From Sporolactobacillus putidus (lineage in GTDB: Bacteria > Bacillota > Bacilli > Bacillales > Sporolactobacillaceae): a DNA stretch of 64,000 bases. The notes under the pieces were generated by a model, which was given only the letters and a program-made list of their open reading frames with translations, did not search any database and was not told the origin of the DNA. This document shows positions 46,922 to 57,800 of this stretch, piece by piece. Location of the stretch: positions 1 to 64,000 of the forward strand of contig NZ_BMOK01000006.1 in NCBI RefSeq assembly GCF_014647035.1. The letters are read 5' to 3'. Both the position numbers and the translations under genes were made by a program. Every line of letters starts with the position of its first letter. The first letter of the stretch is position 1.

Positions 46922-49900
46922 TTATACCGGCTGATAGATCGATTTTGAAACAGCCAGTTTACCCTGTTTTTTCAGATAAAAAGCCTGTTCCTTTGCCTGT
47001 TCTTCCGTCAAACCGTCCGCTTCAAACTGTCCGATCTGCGCCACCATGGCTTCATAATCGCGAGGGATGATCTTGATCAGCCGCTTAAGCGTTTCGTCCC
47101 AGTTCACGAGCGCCTGCTTGGCTTTCGGGCTGCCTGTATAATTCAGATGATTTTTAATCAATGTATAGATTTCGTTCTGCTCATCCTGATCGGTCACTTG
47201 TTCACTATTAATCAATTCCTTATTCACATGTGCCATCACCTTATCCGCCTGTTCATCAGGCAGAATATAGGCGGTTCCTCCCGACATGCCCGCCGCAAAG
47301 TTTCTGCCGACCGGACCGAGGATAACCACTCTTCCTCCGGTCATATATTCACAGCCATTTTCACCGACACCCTCCACAACAGCGCTCACTCCGCTGTTCC
47401 GGACACAGAACCGCCCGCCGGCTGTGCCGCGGATATAGGCCTCGCCTTCTGTCGCACCAAAGAAGGCAACATTTCCGATCATCGCCTGAGAGTCGGTCGA
47501 TACCCCGACAACTTGTTCCGACTTAATGATCACTTTGCCTCCGGACAGGCCTTTGCCGACATAGTCGTTTGCGTCTCCGGTGAGCTCCATGGTCACACCC
47601 TTTGGAATAAAGGATGCGAAGCTCTGTCCCGCACTACCCGTGAACGAGAGACTGATCGTATCTTCCGGCAACCCTCTTCCGCCAGTCGATTTTGAAATGA
47701 CGTATCCGAGAGTTGTCCCCACGGTCCGGTCGGAGTTTTTCAGCCTATATGACAAGTGAACCGGCTGCTTGTTTTCGATCGTCGGCAGGCATGTGGAGAT
47801 CAGATTGCGTTCATCAAAGCGTCTCTCCATATGATGATCCTGGGCGCGGGCAAAATGCCGTCTGGATACATCGCTTTCAGCCTGGTACAGCAAATCCGAC
47901 AAGTCCAGATAGCGCGCTTTCCAGTGGCCGTGCACCTCTTTCTTGATCCTGAGAAGATGGGCTTCGCCGATCACCTCATCGAGTGAGCGATACCCCAGAT
48001 TAGCCAAATGTTCCCGAATATCCTCGGCAATAAATGTCATAAAATTAACTATATAGTCCGCACTGCCCGAAAAATTCTTGCGAAGTTCCGGATTTTGCGT
48101 CGCGATGCCAACGGGACAGGAATCAAGATGGCAGGCGCGCATCATCAGGCAGCCCAGCACGACAAGCGGTGCCGTAGCAAATCCAAACTCTTCGGCGCCG
48201 AGGCAGGCGGCAATCAGTACATCGCGGCCCGTCATCAGCTTGCCGTCCGTTTCCAATCTCACACGATCGCGCAGTCCGTTTTTCATTAACGTCTGATGGG
48301 CCTCCGCGAGACCAATCTCCCACGGCAGTCCGGCATGTTTGATACTGGTTTTCGAGGCTGCACCCGTACCCCCGTCATGGCCGCTGATCAGAATGACATC
48401 GGCTCTGCCTTTGGCGACGCCCGCAGCGATCGTGCCGACGCCTCCTTTTGCGACCAGCTTCACACTGATTCTTGCCTTCGGATTGCTCGACTTCAGATCA
48501 TAAATCAGCTGGGCAAGGTCTTCAATAGAATAGATATCGTGATGCGGCGGCGGCGAAATCAGACCAACGCCCGTGGTTGCGCGGCGCGTACGCGCGATCC
48601 ATGGATAAACTTTTCCGGCCGGAAGCTGCCCGCCTTCCCCGGGTTTCGCACCCTGCGCCATCTTGATTTGCAGTTCGGCCGCTTCCGAGAGATAGTAACT
48701 TGTGACGCCGAATCTCGCCGACGCCACCTGCTTGATCGCGCTTCGGCGCCAGTCGCCGTTCTCGTCGCGAGCGAAGCGCTCGGGATCCTCCCCGCCTTCC
48801 CCGCTGTTGCTCTTGCCGCCGATCCGGTTCATAGCAACCGCCATTGCCTCATGGGCTTCCTTGCTGATTGAGCCGTAGGACATCGCCCCGGTTTTAAAGC
48901 GTTTGAACAGACTCTCCACCGATTCAACTTCTTCAATCGGAATCGGATTGCGGTCCCGCTCGAAAGTCAGCAGGCTACGGATGGTCGAGAAAGGAGCATT
49001 GTCCACCATCTCCGCGTATTCTTTATAAAGCTTGTAATCATTTCGTCTCGTTGCCTGCTGAAGCATGTGAACGATCAGTGGTTCAATTTTGTGCTGCTCG
49101 CCGCCCTGGCGCCACTGGAGTGTACTGCCGGCATCGAGCGGCTTTATATTTCCCTGCCGGAGTTCTTCCGTCGCCCGGTTATGCCGTACAATCGTTTCGG
49201 CCGCAATTTCCTCCAGGCCGATACCGCCAATCTGTGAAACGGTCTTTTTAAAGTATTTGGCGATCACTTCATCCGAAATGCCGAGTGCCTCAAATGTCTG
49301 GGCACCGCGATAGCTCTGAATAGATGAAATGCCGACCTTGGACATCACCTTAACGATGCCGCCGACAAGCGCCTTAATATAGTTTGCTTCCGCCTTCTCC
49401 TCGGAAACACTCAGGTGTCCGGCGTTTTTCAGCGCGCAGACGGTTTCCAGAGCGAGATAAGGATGAATCGCGTCCGCTCCGTAGCCCAGCAGCAGGGCGA
49501 CCTGATGGCTGTCCCGCGGTTCACCGGAATCCACAATGAGACTGACACGGGTCCGTGTCCCCTGGTCAATCAGGTGATGGTGAATGGCGCTTACAGCGAG
49601 GAGCGAAGGAATCGGCAGTCGTTTCTCATCCATAGACCGGTCCGAGAGCACGATCAGCAACGCACCGTCATGAATCAGCTGGTCGACATGAAGAACCAGC
49701 TGATTAACGGCTTCCGCAAGTCCCTTTTTCCCCTTTGCGGCAGGAAAAAGCATATCGACCGTCTCGGTTTTCAGTCCCTGATGCCGAAGCTCATGAAAGG
49801 TTTTCCCGTCAAGGATCGGATGGCTCAGGCGAATCTGCGGCGAAACATGTCTCGTTGGATCAAGCAGACTGATCTGCGGCCCCAGCCAGGTCACCTTCGA

Positions 49901-51475
49901 CATGACCCAGGCCTCGCGAATGGCATCAATCGGTGGATTCGTAACCTGTGAAAACCATTGCTTGAAATAATCAAACAGCAGCTGAGGCTTATTGGAGAGC
50001 ACGGCCAGCGGGGTATCGTTTCCCATCGACCCGGTCGGTTCCTTTCCGGTCTCCGCCATCGGCTGAATAGCTTTTGCCACATCCTCGTAAGTGTATCCGT
50101 GCACCTTCTGTTGATAGAGGCGGACGGCATCGGGCGCTTTTCCCGTCTCTATCCGGCTATCTTTAAGTTCAATGACGGTTTTCTGCAAAAGCTCATGATA
50201 GTCGGCGGAGTGGCAAATTTCTTTTTTTAATTCATCACTCGGAATGATTTTTCCTTTTTCCGTATCAATCAACAGTAATTGTCCCGGTTTCAGATGGCAT
50301 CTTTCCCGGATGTTCTCAGCAGCCAGATCGGCAACACCGACTTCCGAGGAAAAGACGACCTTATCATCGTTCGTGATATAATAGCGGGCCGGACGAAGCC
50401 CGTTCCGGTCCAGAATGGCTCCGATCTGCTTCCCGTTACAGAAACCGAGCGCCATCGGGCCGTCCCACGGCTCCATCAGTCTGCTGTGAAATTCATAGAA
50501 ATCCTTCAGATAGTCCGGCAGTTCCTCATTGTCTTCCCAGGGCTCCGGAACCATCATCATCACGGCGTGAGGCAAAGAAAAACCATGATAGGTCAGGAAT
50601 TCGAGAACGTTATCAAAAATAGCGGAATCGCTTCCTTCCGGGTCAATAATTTGAGGCAGACGGCCGCCGGAAAGGCGCTTCGCTTTGGCATTAAACCAGC
50701 TCATGTTTCCGCGAATGGTATTAATTTCACCGTTATGGACAATCATACGGTTGGGATGCGCACGTTCCCAGCTGGGAAACGTGTTCGTGCTGTAGCGGGA
50801 ATGCACTAAAGCAACAGACGAAACAAAACGCTCATCCTGAAGATCTGTATAGAATGCGGACACTTCTTTTGCCCGGAGCATTCCTTTATAAACGAGAGTC
50901 TGGCTTGAGAGGCTGGCAACATAAATTTCATCTTTGAGTTTCGCCTCAATCGCCTTTCTGAGCAAATAAAGTTTTAAGTCAAGTTTGCGGCCCGAATCCT
51001 GATTGGCCGTTCCAATAAACATCTGATACATGAATGGCGATTTGCTGCGCGCCAGCGGGCTGATTTCATTTTCAGCAACCGGTACATCGCGTTCGCCGTA
51101 AAGACGCAAATTTCGGGCCGCGATGCACGCCTTGATTTTACCGATCGCCACCAGTCTGCTGGAGCGGTCCTGAGGGAGAAAAAACATGCCGACACCATAG
51201 TGCCCCGCAGAAGGCAGAGAAAAATTACAAACCGACTGGAAAAACTGATCCGGCACCTGTACAAGTATCCCCGCACCGTCGCCGGTCTTACCGTCTGCCG
51301 CCTTGCCGGCACGGTGATCCAGCCTGGCCAGCATTTCAAGAGCTGTTTTGACAACATCGTTCGACACGCGGCCCTTAATATCCGCGTAAAGGCCAATCCC
51401 GCACGAATCATGTTCAAATTCCGGACGGTAAAGCCCCTCGGCCGTTTCATCTCTGTTTTGACCATTTTTAATCAT
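46922..51475 (-). CDS. gltB: Glutamate synthase large subunit
   Basis: A 1517-residue glutamine-oxoglutarate aminotransferase. The catalytic Cys of the class II glutaminase lies in EFEHDSCGIGLYAD after a propeptide of about 20 residues that is cleaved in homologues. Then a central domain, the FMN-binding synthase domain (GEGGEDPERF, SGHDGGTGAA), the [3Fe-4S] cysteines in CHLDSCPVGIATQNP, and a C-terminal beta-helix (GGTAYILPDEQ). ATG 51475 is used because GGAAGG lies 9 bp upstream and abuts the earlier ATG 51484. gltA in B. subtilis terms; divergent from gltC. Confidence 0.97.
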   Translation of the reverse strand: MIKNGQNRDETAEGLYRPEFEHDSCGIGLYADIKGRVSNDVVKTALEMLARLDHRAGKAADGKTGDGAGILVQVPDQFFQSVCNFSLPSAGHYGVGMFFLPQDRSSRLVAIGKIKACIAARNLRLYGERDVPVAENEISPLARSKSPFMYQMFIGTANQDSGRKLDLKLYLLRKAIEAKLKDEIYVASLSSQTLVYKGMLRAKEVSAFYTDLQDERFVSSVALVHSRYSTNTFPSWERAHPNRMIVHNGEINTIRGNMSWFNAKAKRLSGGRLPQIIDPEGSDSAIFDNVLEFLTYHGFSLPHAVMMMVPEPWEDNEELPDYLKDFYEFHSRLMEPWDGPMALGFCNGKQIGAILDRNGLRPARYYITNDDKVVFSSEVGVADLAAENIRERCHLKPGQLLLIDTEKGKIIPSDELKKEICHSADYHELLQKTVIELKDSRIETGKAPDAVRLYQQKVHGYTYEDVAKAIQPMAETGKEPTGSMGNDTPLAVLSNKPQLLFDYFKQWFSQVTNPPIDAIREAWVMSKVTWLGPQISLLDPTRHVSPQIRLSHPILDGKTFHELRHQGLKTETVDMLFPAAKGKKGLAEAVNQLVLHVDQLIHDGALLIVLSDRSMDEKRLPIPSLLAVSAIHHHLIDQGTRTRVSLIVDSGEPRDSHQVALLLGYGADAIHPYLALETVCALKNAGHLSVSEEKAEANYIKALVGGIVKVMSKVGISSIQSYRGAQTFEALGISDEVIAKYFKKTVSQIGGIGLEEIAAETIVRHNRATEELRQGNIKPLDAGSTLQWRQGGEQHKIEPLIVHMLQQATRRNDYKLYKEYAEMVDNAPFSTIRSLLTFERDRNPIPIEEVESVESLFKRFKTGAMSYGSISKEAHEAMAVAMNRIGGKSNSGEGGEDPERFARDENGDWRRSAIKQVASARFGVTSYYLSEAAELQIKMAQGAKPGEGGQLPAGKVYPWIARTRRATTGVGLISPPPHHDIYSIEDLAQLIYDLKSSNPKARISVKLVAKGGVGTIAAGVAKGRADVILISGHDGGTGAASKTSIKHAGLPWEIGLAEAHQTLMKNGLRDRVRLETDGKLMTGRDVLIAACLGAEEFGFATAPLVVLGCLMMRACHLDSCPVGIATQNPELRKNFSGSADYIVNFMTFIAEDIREHLANLGYRSLDEVIGEAHLLRIKKEVHGHWKARYLDLSDLLYQAESDVSRRHFARAQDHHMERRFDERNLISTCLPTIENKQPVHLSYRLKNSDRTVGTTLGYVISKSTGGRGLPEDTISLSFTGSAGQSFASFIPKGVTMELTGDANDYVGKGLSGGKVIIKSEQVVGVSTDSQAMIGNVAFFGATEGEAYIRGTAGGRFCVRNSGVSAVVEGVGENGCEYMTGGRVVILGPVGRNFAAGMSGGTAYILPDEQADKVMAHVNKELINSEQVTDQDEQNEIYTLIKNHLNYTGSPKAKQALVNWDETLKRLIKIIPRDYEAMVAQIGQFEADGLTEEQAKEQAFYLKKQGKLAVSKSIYQPV

Positions 51476-51633
51476 AAACGTCATCCTTCCTTCTGTTCGC
51501 AATCACGCATCGAATCTGTTCCACTTTTCAGAAAACAGATTTTTTCCGTCTCTCTATTTTTTCCGAAAAGTATGGTAATTTTATTTTACACTTTCTTTAT
51601 CAATCTTTACAATATATAATTAAGAACATATAC

Positions 51634-51648
51634 ATCTCGATTTGATAT
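51634..51648. promoter_or_regulatory. Candidate GltC operator in the gltC-gltB intergenic region
   Basis: ATCTC-gattt-GATAT closely resembles the GltC dyad ATCTC-N5-GAGAT known from B. subtilis. It lies 18 bp before the gltC start in a divergent promoter region (51476-51665). Motif recalled from memory. Confidence 0.45.
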
Positions 51649-51665
51649 GAATGGAGCGGAAAGAG

Positions 51666-52571
51666 ATGGAACTGCGGCAAATCGAGTATTTTATCGAAGC
51701 AGCGAGAAGAGAACATATCACACAGGCAGCGGAAGCTCTGCACGTGGCCCAGTCTGCAATCAGCCGCCAGATAACGCTTCTGGAAGATGAACTGGGTGTC
51801 TCTTTATTTTCGCGCAAGGGGCGGAACATCAAACTGACGGCAATGGGAAAAATCTTTCAGGAACACGCCGAACGGGGACTCCTTGAATTTGAAAAGGCAC
51901 AGCAGAAAATCAAGGAACATCTGAACCCGGAAGTCGGATTGATCCGACTGGGTATTTCAACAAGCCTTTCCGTTCATACACTGCCGATCGTTTTGCAGAA
52001 TTTTCACCGATTGCATCCGGGCATTGATTTTCAGCTGCACCAGGGAACGGTTCCCTATCTCATTCATCTAATTGAACAGGGAAATATTGATCTCGCGTTT
52101 GCATCTCCGGTGCCGAAGAACCACGAGATTGTCGGCAGCACCATTCTTTATACCGAAGAAATGGTGCTTCTTCTTCCGAAAAGCCATCGTCTTGCAGGAC
52201 GGGAACCGGTGTCGCTAAGCAAACTGAAGGGGGAGCGGTTCATCACATTCCGCAGCAAACTGTCCCTGCAGGGGCTCTTTCGCAATGCATGCCAACAGGC
52301 AGGTTTTGAACCGAATATTGTTTTTGAGGGAGAGGACATGGACACGATCAAAGGGCTTGTCGCCTCGGGTTTTGGCATCGCATTGATGCCGGAGAACGCA
52401 GTGGCATACAATCTTCCCTCCGATGTGGTGACCGTTCCCCTGGATTCCCCGAAAGTCGCGCGTGCCGTCGGTATCATCAAACCGCGGGAACGTGATCTTG
52501 CTCCTTCCGAACAGCTCTTTTCCGGATTCGTTGACGAATTCTACGACAGGCTCTACCGATTCGGCCAGTAA
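51666..52571 (+). CDS. gltC: LysR-type regulator GltC
   Basis: A 301-residue LysR-family activator. N-terminal winged helix ELRQIEYFIEAARREHITQAAEALHVAQSAIS (residues 1-35) and a PBP2-like effector domain. Divergent from the glutamate synthase operon, exactly the B. subtilis gltC-gltAB arrangement, in which GltC activates gltAB in response to 2-oxoglutarate and is antagonised by glutamate. ATG 51666 preferred over 51651. Confidence 0.93.
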   Translation: MELRQIEYFIEAARREHITQAAEALHVAQSAISRQITLLEDELGVSLFSRKGRNIKLTAMGKIFQEHAERGLLEFEKAQQKIKEHLNPEVGLIRLGISTSLSVHTLPIVLQNFHRLHPGIDFQLHQGTVPYLIHLIEQGNIDLAFASPVPKNHEIVGSTILYTEEMVLLLPKSHRLAGREPVSLSKLKGERFITFRSKLSLQGLFRNACQQAGFEPNIVFEGEDMDTIKGLVASGFGIALMPENAVAYNLPSDVVTVPLDSPKVARAVGIIKPRERDLAPSEQLFSGFVDEFYDRLYRFGQ

Positions 52572-52629
52572 TCATCGTTCTTATCGGGACTCTGATCAGC
52601 TTTTTCCGTATGCTTATGACCTTGTAAAT

Positions 52630-52672
52630 AAAGAGCCGTCTTTTTCCCGGACAGGGAAACGGACGGCTCTTT
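52630..52672. terminator. Bidirectional terminator between gltC and lipA
   Basis: Stem AAAGAGCCGTC / GACGGCTCTTT with an inner CCC/GGG extension; serves the converging genes. Confidence 0.85.
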
Positions 52673-52686
52673 CCGGTTTTATTGCG

Positions 52687-53616
52687 TTATTCATTCATGC
52701 TTGCACGGTTTTCCATTTCAATCAGTTCGTCGTGGCGCATACGTGAATCTTCTCCGACCTGTTCATCCGCATGATAAGATGACCGCACAAGCGGACCCGC
52801 TTCGCAGTGCCTGAATCCTTTTGATAAAGCGATTTCCTTGAGTTCGGCAAATTCTTCAGGCCGATAGTAGCGGACCACATCAAGATGTTTGCGGGTCGGT
52901 TGAAGATACTGGCCGATCGTCATAATATCGACGTGACTGGCAAGAAGATCGTCCATCACCTGGATAATTTCCTCTTTTGTTTCGCCGAGACCGACCATAA
53001 TGCTAGACTTGGTCGGTGTATTCGGGCTCAGCTCCTTGACTCGTCGCAGTACGCCTAGGGAACGGTCATAGGTCGCAATGGCGCGCACTTTTTTAGTCAG
53101 CCTGCGCACTGTTTCAATATTATGGTCGAAAATATCAGGTTTTGCTTTCATTAACGTTAGGATGCTGCCGTCGTCCCCCTTCATATCTGAAGGAAGCACT
53201 TCGATCGTGCAATACGGGGCTTTGCGGCGAATAGCCCGTATGGTCTCTGCAAACACATAAGCCCCACCATCCTCCAGATCATCACGGGCTACTGCGGTGA
53301 CGACCACATGCCGCAGTTGCATTTTTTTGACCGAGTCGGCCACCCGTTCAGGTTCTCTCAGATCAAGTTCCGTCGGCCGGCCGGTCCGGACCGCGCAGAA
53401 CCGGCAGCCGCGCGTGCAGATGTCGCCGAGAATCATGAACGTGGCTGTCCGTCTCGCCGCCCAGCATTCGTGAATATTCGGGCATTTCGCCTCCTCGCAT
53501 ACCGTATGCAGCCTTTCATCACGCATAAGATGCTTGATTCCGCGAAAATCCTGATTTGTGTTGATTCTGATTTTAAGCCAGTCCGGTTTTCTTAAGTATT
53601 CTCCCTGTTTTCCCAT
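52687..53616 (-). CDS. lipA: Lipoyl synthase
   Basis: A 309-residue radical SAM enzyme that inserts two sulfurs into protein-bound octanoate. Radical-SAM cluster cysteines in [10 protein letters not shown] near residue 71; auxiliary cluster cysteines in [12 protein letters not shown] near residue 40; C-terminal RSSYHADEQ carrying the conserved RSSYH serine. Ribosome site AGGGGGG precedes the ATG. In B. subtilis lipA (yutB) sits next to lytH; here it is 31 kb away, paired with lipM. Confidence 0.97.
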   Translation of the reverse strand: MGKQGEYLRKPDWLKIRINTNQDFRGIKHLMRDERLHTVCEEAKCPNIHECWAARRTATFMILGDICTRGCRFCAVRTGRPTELDLREPERVADSVKKMQLRHVVVTAVARDDLEDGGAYVFAETIRAIRRKAPYCTIEVLPSDMKGDDGSILTLMKAKPDIFDHNIETVRRLTKKVRAIATYDRSLGVLRRVKELSPNTPTKSSIMVGLGETKEEIIQVMDDLLASHVDIMTIGQYLQPTRKHLDVVRYYRPEEFAELKEIALSKGFRHCEAGPLVRSSYHADEQVGEDSRMRHDELIEMENRASMNE

Positions 53617-53649
53617 TTCTATCCCCCCTTGTTTGTTCCAGAACAGCCG

Positions 53650-54468
53650 TCAGCGCGAATAATTCCACTCGTCTGATTCATATTTCGATTGAGCCAGCGC
53701 CACGACTTTACGTTCCTCATCTTTATCAAGTTCCATTTGTATAAGCTTCACGCCCAGTCCTTTTTCAAATCCGTGATAAAAAGCCTGCTTGACTTCATCC
53801 AGTGTCACTTTGCGGCCCGCCAGGCGTTCCAACGTAACGGCCTTGCCGCCAAAAGCCCGTTTTGCACGCTCCTTAATCCGCTCGCTGTCATACTGAAAAC
53901 AGTCGAACAATTCTTCCTCGTCCACCGTGAGCGGTATCGAACCATGCTGAAGAATCATGCCCTTCTGTCTCGTCTGGGCGCTTCCCGCAGCTTTACGGCC
54001 TTCAACGACCAATTCGTACCAGGAAGCTTCCTCAAAACAGACAGGCGAGTGAGACGCTTCATGATTTTGTTTCGGGACGGCCAGTTCAGCCGTCAGGCCG
54101 AGTGCCCGGAATCCTTCAAGCAATCCCGCGGAAAGAACACGATACGCACCGACGACGGATCCGGGCATACCCGGGTAATCCTCCGGTAAAATTACACTGT
54201 ACGTCAACTCGTTATGGTGCAGAACCGCTAAACCGCCTGTCAGCCTGCGCACCAGCCGAAAACCGTGTGCGCGGATCCCGTCCTGATCGACACGGCCCGC
54301 CGTTTTCTGAAAATAGCCGATCGAAAGACCTGGGGGATCCCATCCGTAGAAGCGAAGAACCGGCTGCTTTCTCCCTTCCGCTCCTCGCTGAAGCAGATAC
54401 TCATCAAGAGCCATATTGTATGACGGCGTATGCTGTCCTGAATCCAGAAAAAGCCACTTTTTATCCAT
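53650..54468 (-). CDS. lipM: Octanoyl-[acyl carrier protein]:protein octanoyltransferase LipM
   Basis: A 272-residue enzyme of the biotin/lipoyl ligase fold. The catalytic Cys lies in SPVCFEEASWYELVV near residue 148 and the conserved Lys in GRKAAGSAQTR, the arrangement of B. subtilis LipM, which moves octanoate from acyl carrier protein onto GcvH. RLTGGLAVLHHNELTYSV is the family RRxTGGGAVxH motif with one Gly changed to Leu-Ala. Directly upstream of lipA (33-bp gap). LipL, which passes lipoate to other enzymes, is not in the window. Confidence 0.9.
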   Translation of the reverse strand: MDKKWLFLDSGQHTPSYNMALDEYLLQRGAEGRKQPVLRFYGWDPPGLSIGYFQKTAGRVDQDGIRAHGFRLVRRLTGGLAVLHHNELTYSVILPEDYPGMPGSVVGAYRVLSAGLLEGFRALGLTAELAVPKQNHEASHSPVCFEEASWYELVVEGRKAAGSAQTRQKGMILQHGSIPLTVDEEELFDCFQYDSERIKERAKRAFGGKAVTLERLAGRKVTLDEVKQAFYHGFEKGLGVKLIQMELDKDEERKVVALAQSKYESDEWNYSR

Positions 54469-54856
54469 AATAACTCACTTCCCTGTACCTGCAATGGTGA
54501 CAGCGTTTGCAACACAACTGCCGTTCCAACTGTAAAAAAATCTTCTATTCCCCAATTTCAGCGTCTTCTCTGAATGACTCGATCTCGACTTCTATCATAT
54601 CAAGAATTGCGGACAAAGGTAAGCCTGAAGAAGAGAAACTCCTAATTCTATTACATACGGTAAGTTTTAATAAACGACGGCATCTTTTCTTTAAGAGCCC
54701 TGTTATGGTACACTAATCAGATAGGGAATTTTTATGGATACGGAGTTTATACCTATTTAATTGCTTCATCCGCAGGTTGACCTGGCAACCGTCTGCGCGT
54801 GTCAACGCCTGGATTTTATCTTTTATTTTTACCTTTTTCTAAAAAAGGAGATCTGC

Positions 54857-57800
54857 ATGATGAATCGCTATCTTCAGATGACTTTCGTGCCGCACATCGA
54901 AAACGGCTGGAATTTCTATCTATGGCTGACTGATAAAAACGGTGAACCTCTTCCTTTCGCATCCGGCGCACCTGCGCCGTCATGGCTGAGCGAACGTTCG
55001 CCTTACCGTTTTTTTCCTTCTCAGGCCAATTTCGTCACCGGAAGCGGAAAGATTGCCGTGTCCGGTGTGATCATGACGATGAGCAGCGCGTTCCGAATCA
55101 TGAAAGACGGTGTGCTTAAGGATCATTCCGGTGAGATTCTTCCCGGTAAAACATTTCAGTGGTTCAGCCAGATTGCTGAAGCCATTCAAATTTTATTGGA
55201 AAACGGCCATTTCTATCCCTTTTTCTACCAACTTGAACGGGGAAATCACGAACAGTGCTATTACTGCGAATGGATGCCGGACGCGGAGCTGATCGTTCAG
55301 AGCGGACTGTTCGCCGACTGGCTCAGCCGCCTGCCCCGTCTTGCACTGTCTATTGCAGACCTGCAGGACGAGAAAGTCCGGCAGTGGCTGCACTTGATTG
55401 TCATCTTCTGGACGAACACACTCATTCGCTATATCTCTAAAGACCTTGTAAGCGAGGAAGGCATCTTTCCAGAAGCCGCGGCTGTAAAACCTTCATTCGA
55501 ACAACGGTTTTCGGCGGATCTTCCATTCAATAACTTTGGGAAACCGTGGATCATTTCAAATGACCCGGATCAAATTAAAAAACTCAGTATTTTGGAAACA
55601 GAAATGACCGGCTGGGTGCATCCTGTTGCAGCAGCACTGGAGTGGAACAAGGCGCTGCTGAGCTACAGAACTGCCCAGCAGGAATTCTATTTTTCACCTG
55701 ATAAAGCGCTGATTATACTTGAACCGGTCGATTCTAATGATTTATTTTCTCCGACTTCATTATGGGACTGCGAAATCATGATCCGAGGCTGGCAGAACGG
55801 GCAGCAGACCGAACGGCCGCTTAGGCAGCTGCAGCGTATTCAGTCTTTACGGAAAAACAGTTGGTTCGATGATCAGCTGAGATCTTTAAAGGGCAGGATT
55901 CCAGCCGATGTGCTTCAGCTTCTCGGCACACATTCCCGGGGCTATCTGACTTCAGCCGAAGTTTCCGATCTTTTTCAGTGCAAAGACGTACTTGCTTCCA
56001 CTTCAATCGATCTGGTTTTTCCGGACGGTCTGAATATCCGTGCCGCCTCCCGATCCGTTGATATCGATCTGATGATCAGTCAGGATGACGAGAATCAGGA
56101 TTCCCTGTTTAGCCTCGCTTCACTGATCAACTATGATTGGAGGATTGCGATCGGAGATATCAAGCTCAGTGCCGGCGATTTCATGCGCCTCGTCAGAGAA
56201 AACCAGTCCTTTATCCGTCACGGGAACGAGTGGATCCATTTACCGATGAAGCAGATGATGAAGGCTTATGAAGAAATGGGCGATACAATTGATTTGTTCG
56301 ACAAAAAGCCGAGCGTTGCCGGTGCTCTTCGCCTTCAGGCTGTACGCCGTCGGAAAAAAAACAGAAAGATAACCGTTCATCTTGATCCGTCATTGGAGAG
56401 TTATCTCAGTCACCTTTTGAAGAAACCGATCAAAAACATCCCGCTGCCCGAAGGATTTAAAGGACAGCTGCGTCCCTATCAGGAAAAGGGCTATGCCTGG
56501 CTCGCCGGCCTTCGCCGCCAGCATGTCGGCGGGTGTCTGGCCGATGACATGGGACTCGGAAAAACCGTTCAGGCAATCGCTTATCTGGATTACTGCAAGT
56601 CGCAGCCGGCCGATCCGCTGCCGGGCGATCTCGCTTTCGAGGGCCCCTCTCTTATTGTCTGCCCGACATCGCTCGTCTCTAACTGGAAGCATGAATTCCA
56701 TACTTTCTCTCCGAATTTGAGCATTTACGTGCATCACGGCGGATCACGGCTGCAAGGCGAAGCGCTCATCGGCAGGCTTAAGCAGTCGGACGTGATGATC
56801 ACGAGTTATGCCATTTTTACTAAGGAAGCGCCTCAGCTCGGACAAATCTATTGGAAAAGTGTGATTCTTGATGAGGCTCAGGCCATCAAAAATCCGCATG
56901 CACAGAAGACACAGGCGCTGCGGCCGGTCCGGACCGCCCACCGCCTTGTGCTGACCGGAACGCCGATCGAAAACCGTCTGGAAGAACTCTGGTCAATCAT
57001 GGATTTTCTTAACCCGGGCTATCTCGGTTCACTTGAACGTTTTCGCAAGCAGTTCATCAGGCCCGTTGAGAAAAAGAACAACAGTTCAAAAGCGGGACAG
57101 CTGACAAAAATTATTCAGCCGTTCCTGCTGCGGCGCGAGAAGACCGACAAAAAAATCATTCGTGACCTTCCGGATAAGATTGAAACCAAAAAAACCTGTT
57201 TTTTAAGCAAAGATCAGGCTTCGCTTTACCAGTCATTTGTCAACCGGCTTGCAAAAAATGTAGCGGCAGCGGGAGGCATTCAGCGAAAAGGGCTGATCCT
57301 CTCGACGCTGACAAAGCTCAAACAGGTTTGCGATCACCCGTCGCTTGTTCTCGATCAGAAAAACGACGGCAAAAAATCAGGCAAGCTGCAGCTTTTTTTC
57401 GATTTGCTTGATCCTCTTTTCAGTAACGATGAAAAGGTACTTGTGTTTACCCAGTATGTCCAGATGGGAAAACTGCTCCTTGAAAAAGTCCGGAACCGTT
57501 ATCCGGATGCCACTGTCCTCTTTCTCCACGGCAGTCTGAGCGCAGAGCAGCGCGAAAACATGATCCGGCAGTTTCAGTCAGGCGGAGATGGGAAAACATT
57601 GTTTATCCTGTCACTCAAAGCAGGCGGCGTCGGCATTAATCTGACGGAAGCCGGCTACGTCATTCATTACGACCGCTGGTGGAATCCGGCAGTTGAGGAG
57701 CAGGCGACAGACAGGGCTTACAGGATCGGGCAAAACAGAAACGTTCACGTTTACAAACTGATCTGCGAAGGCACTCTTGAAGAAAGGATCGACCAGCTGA

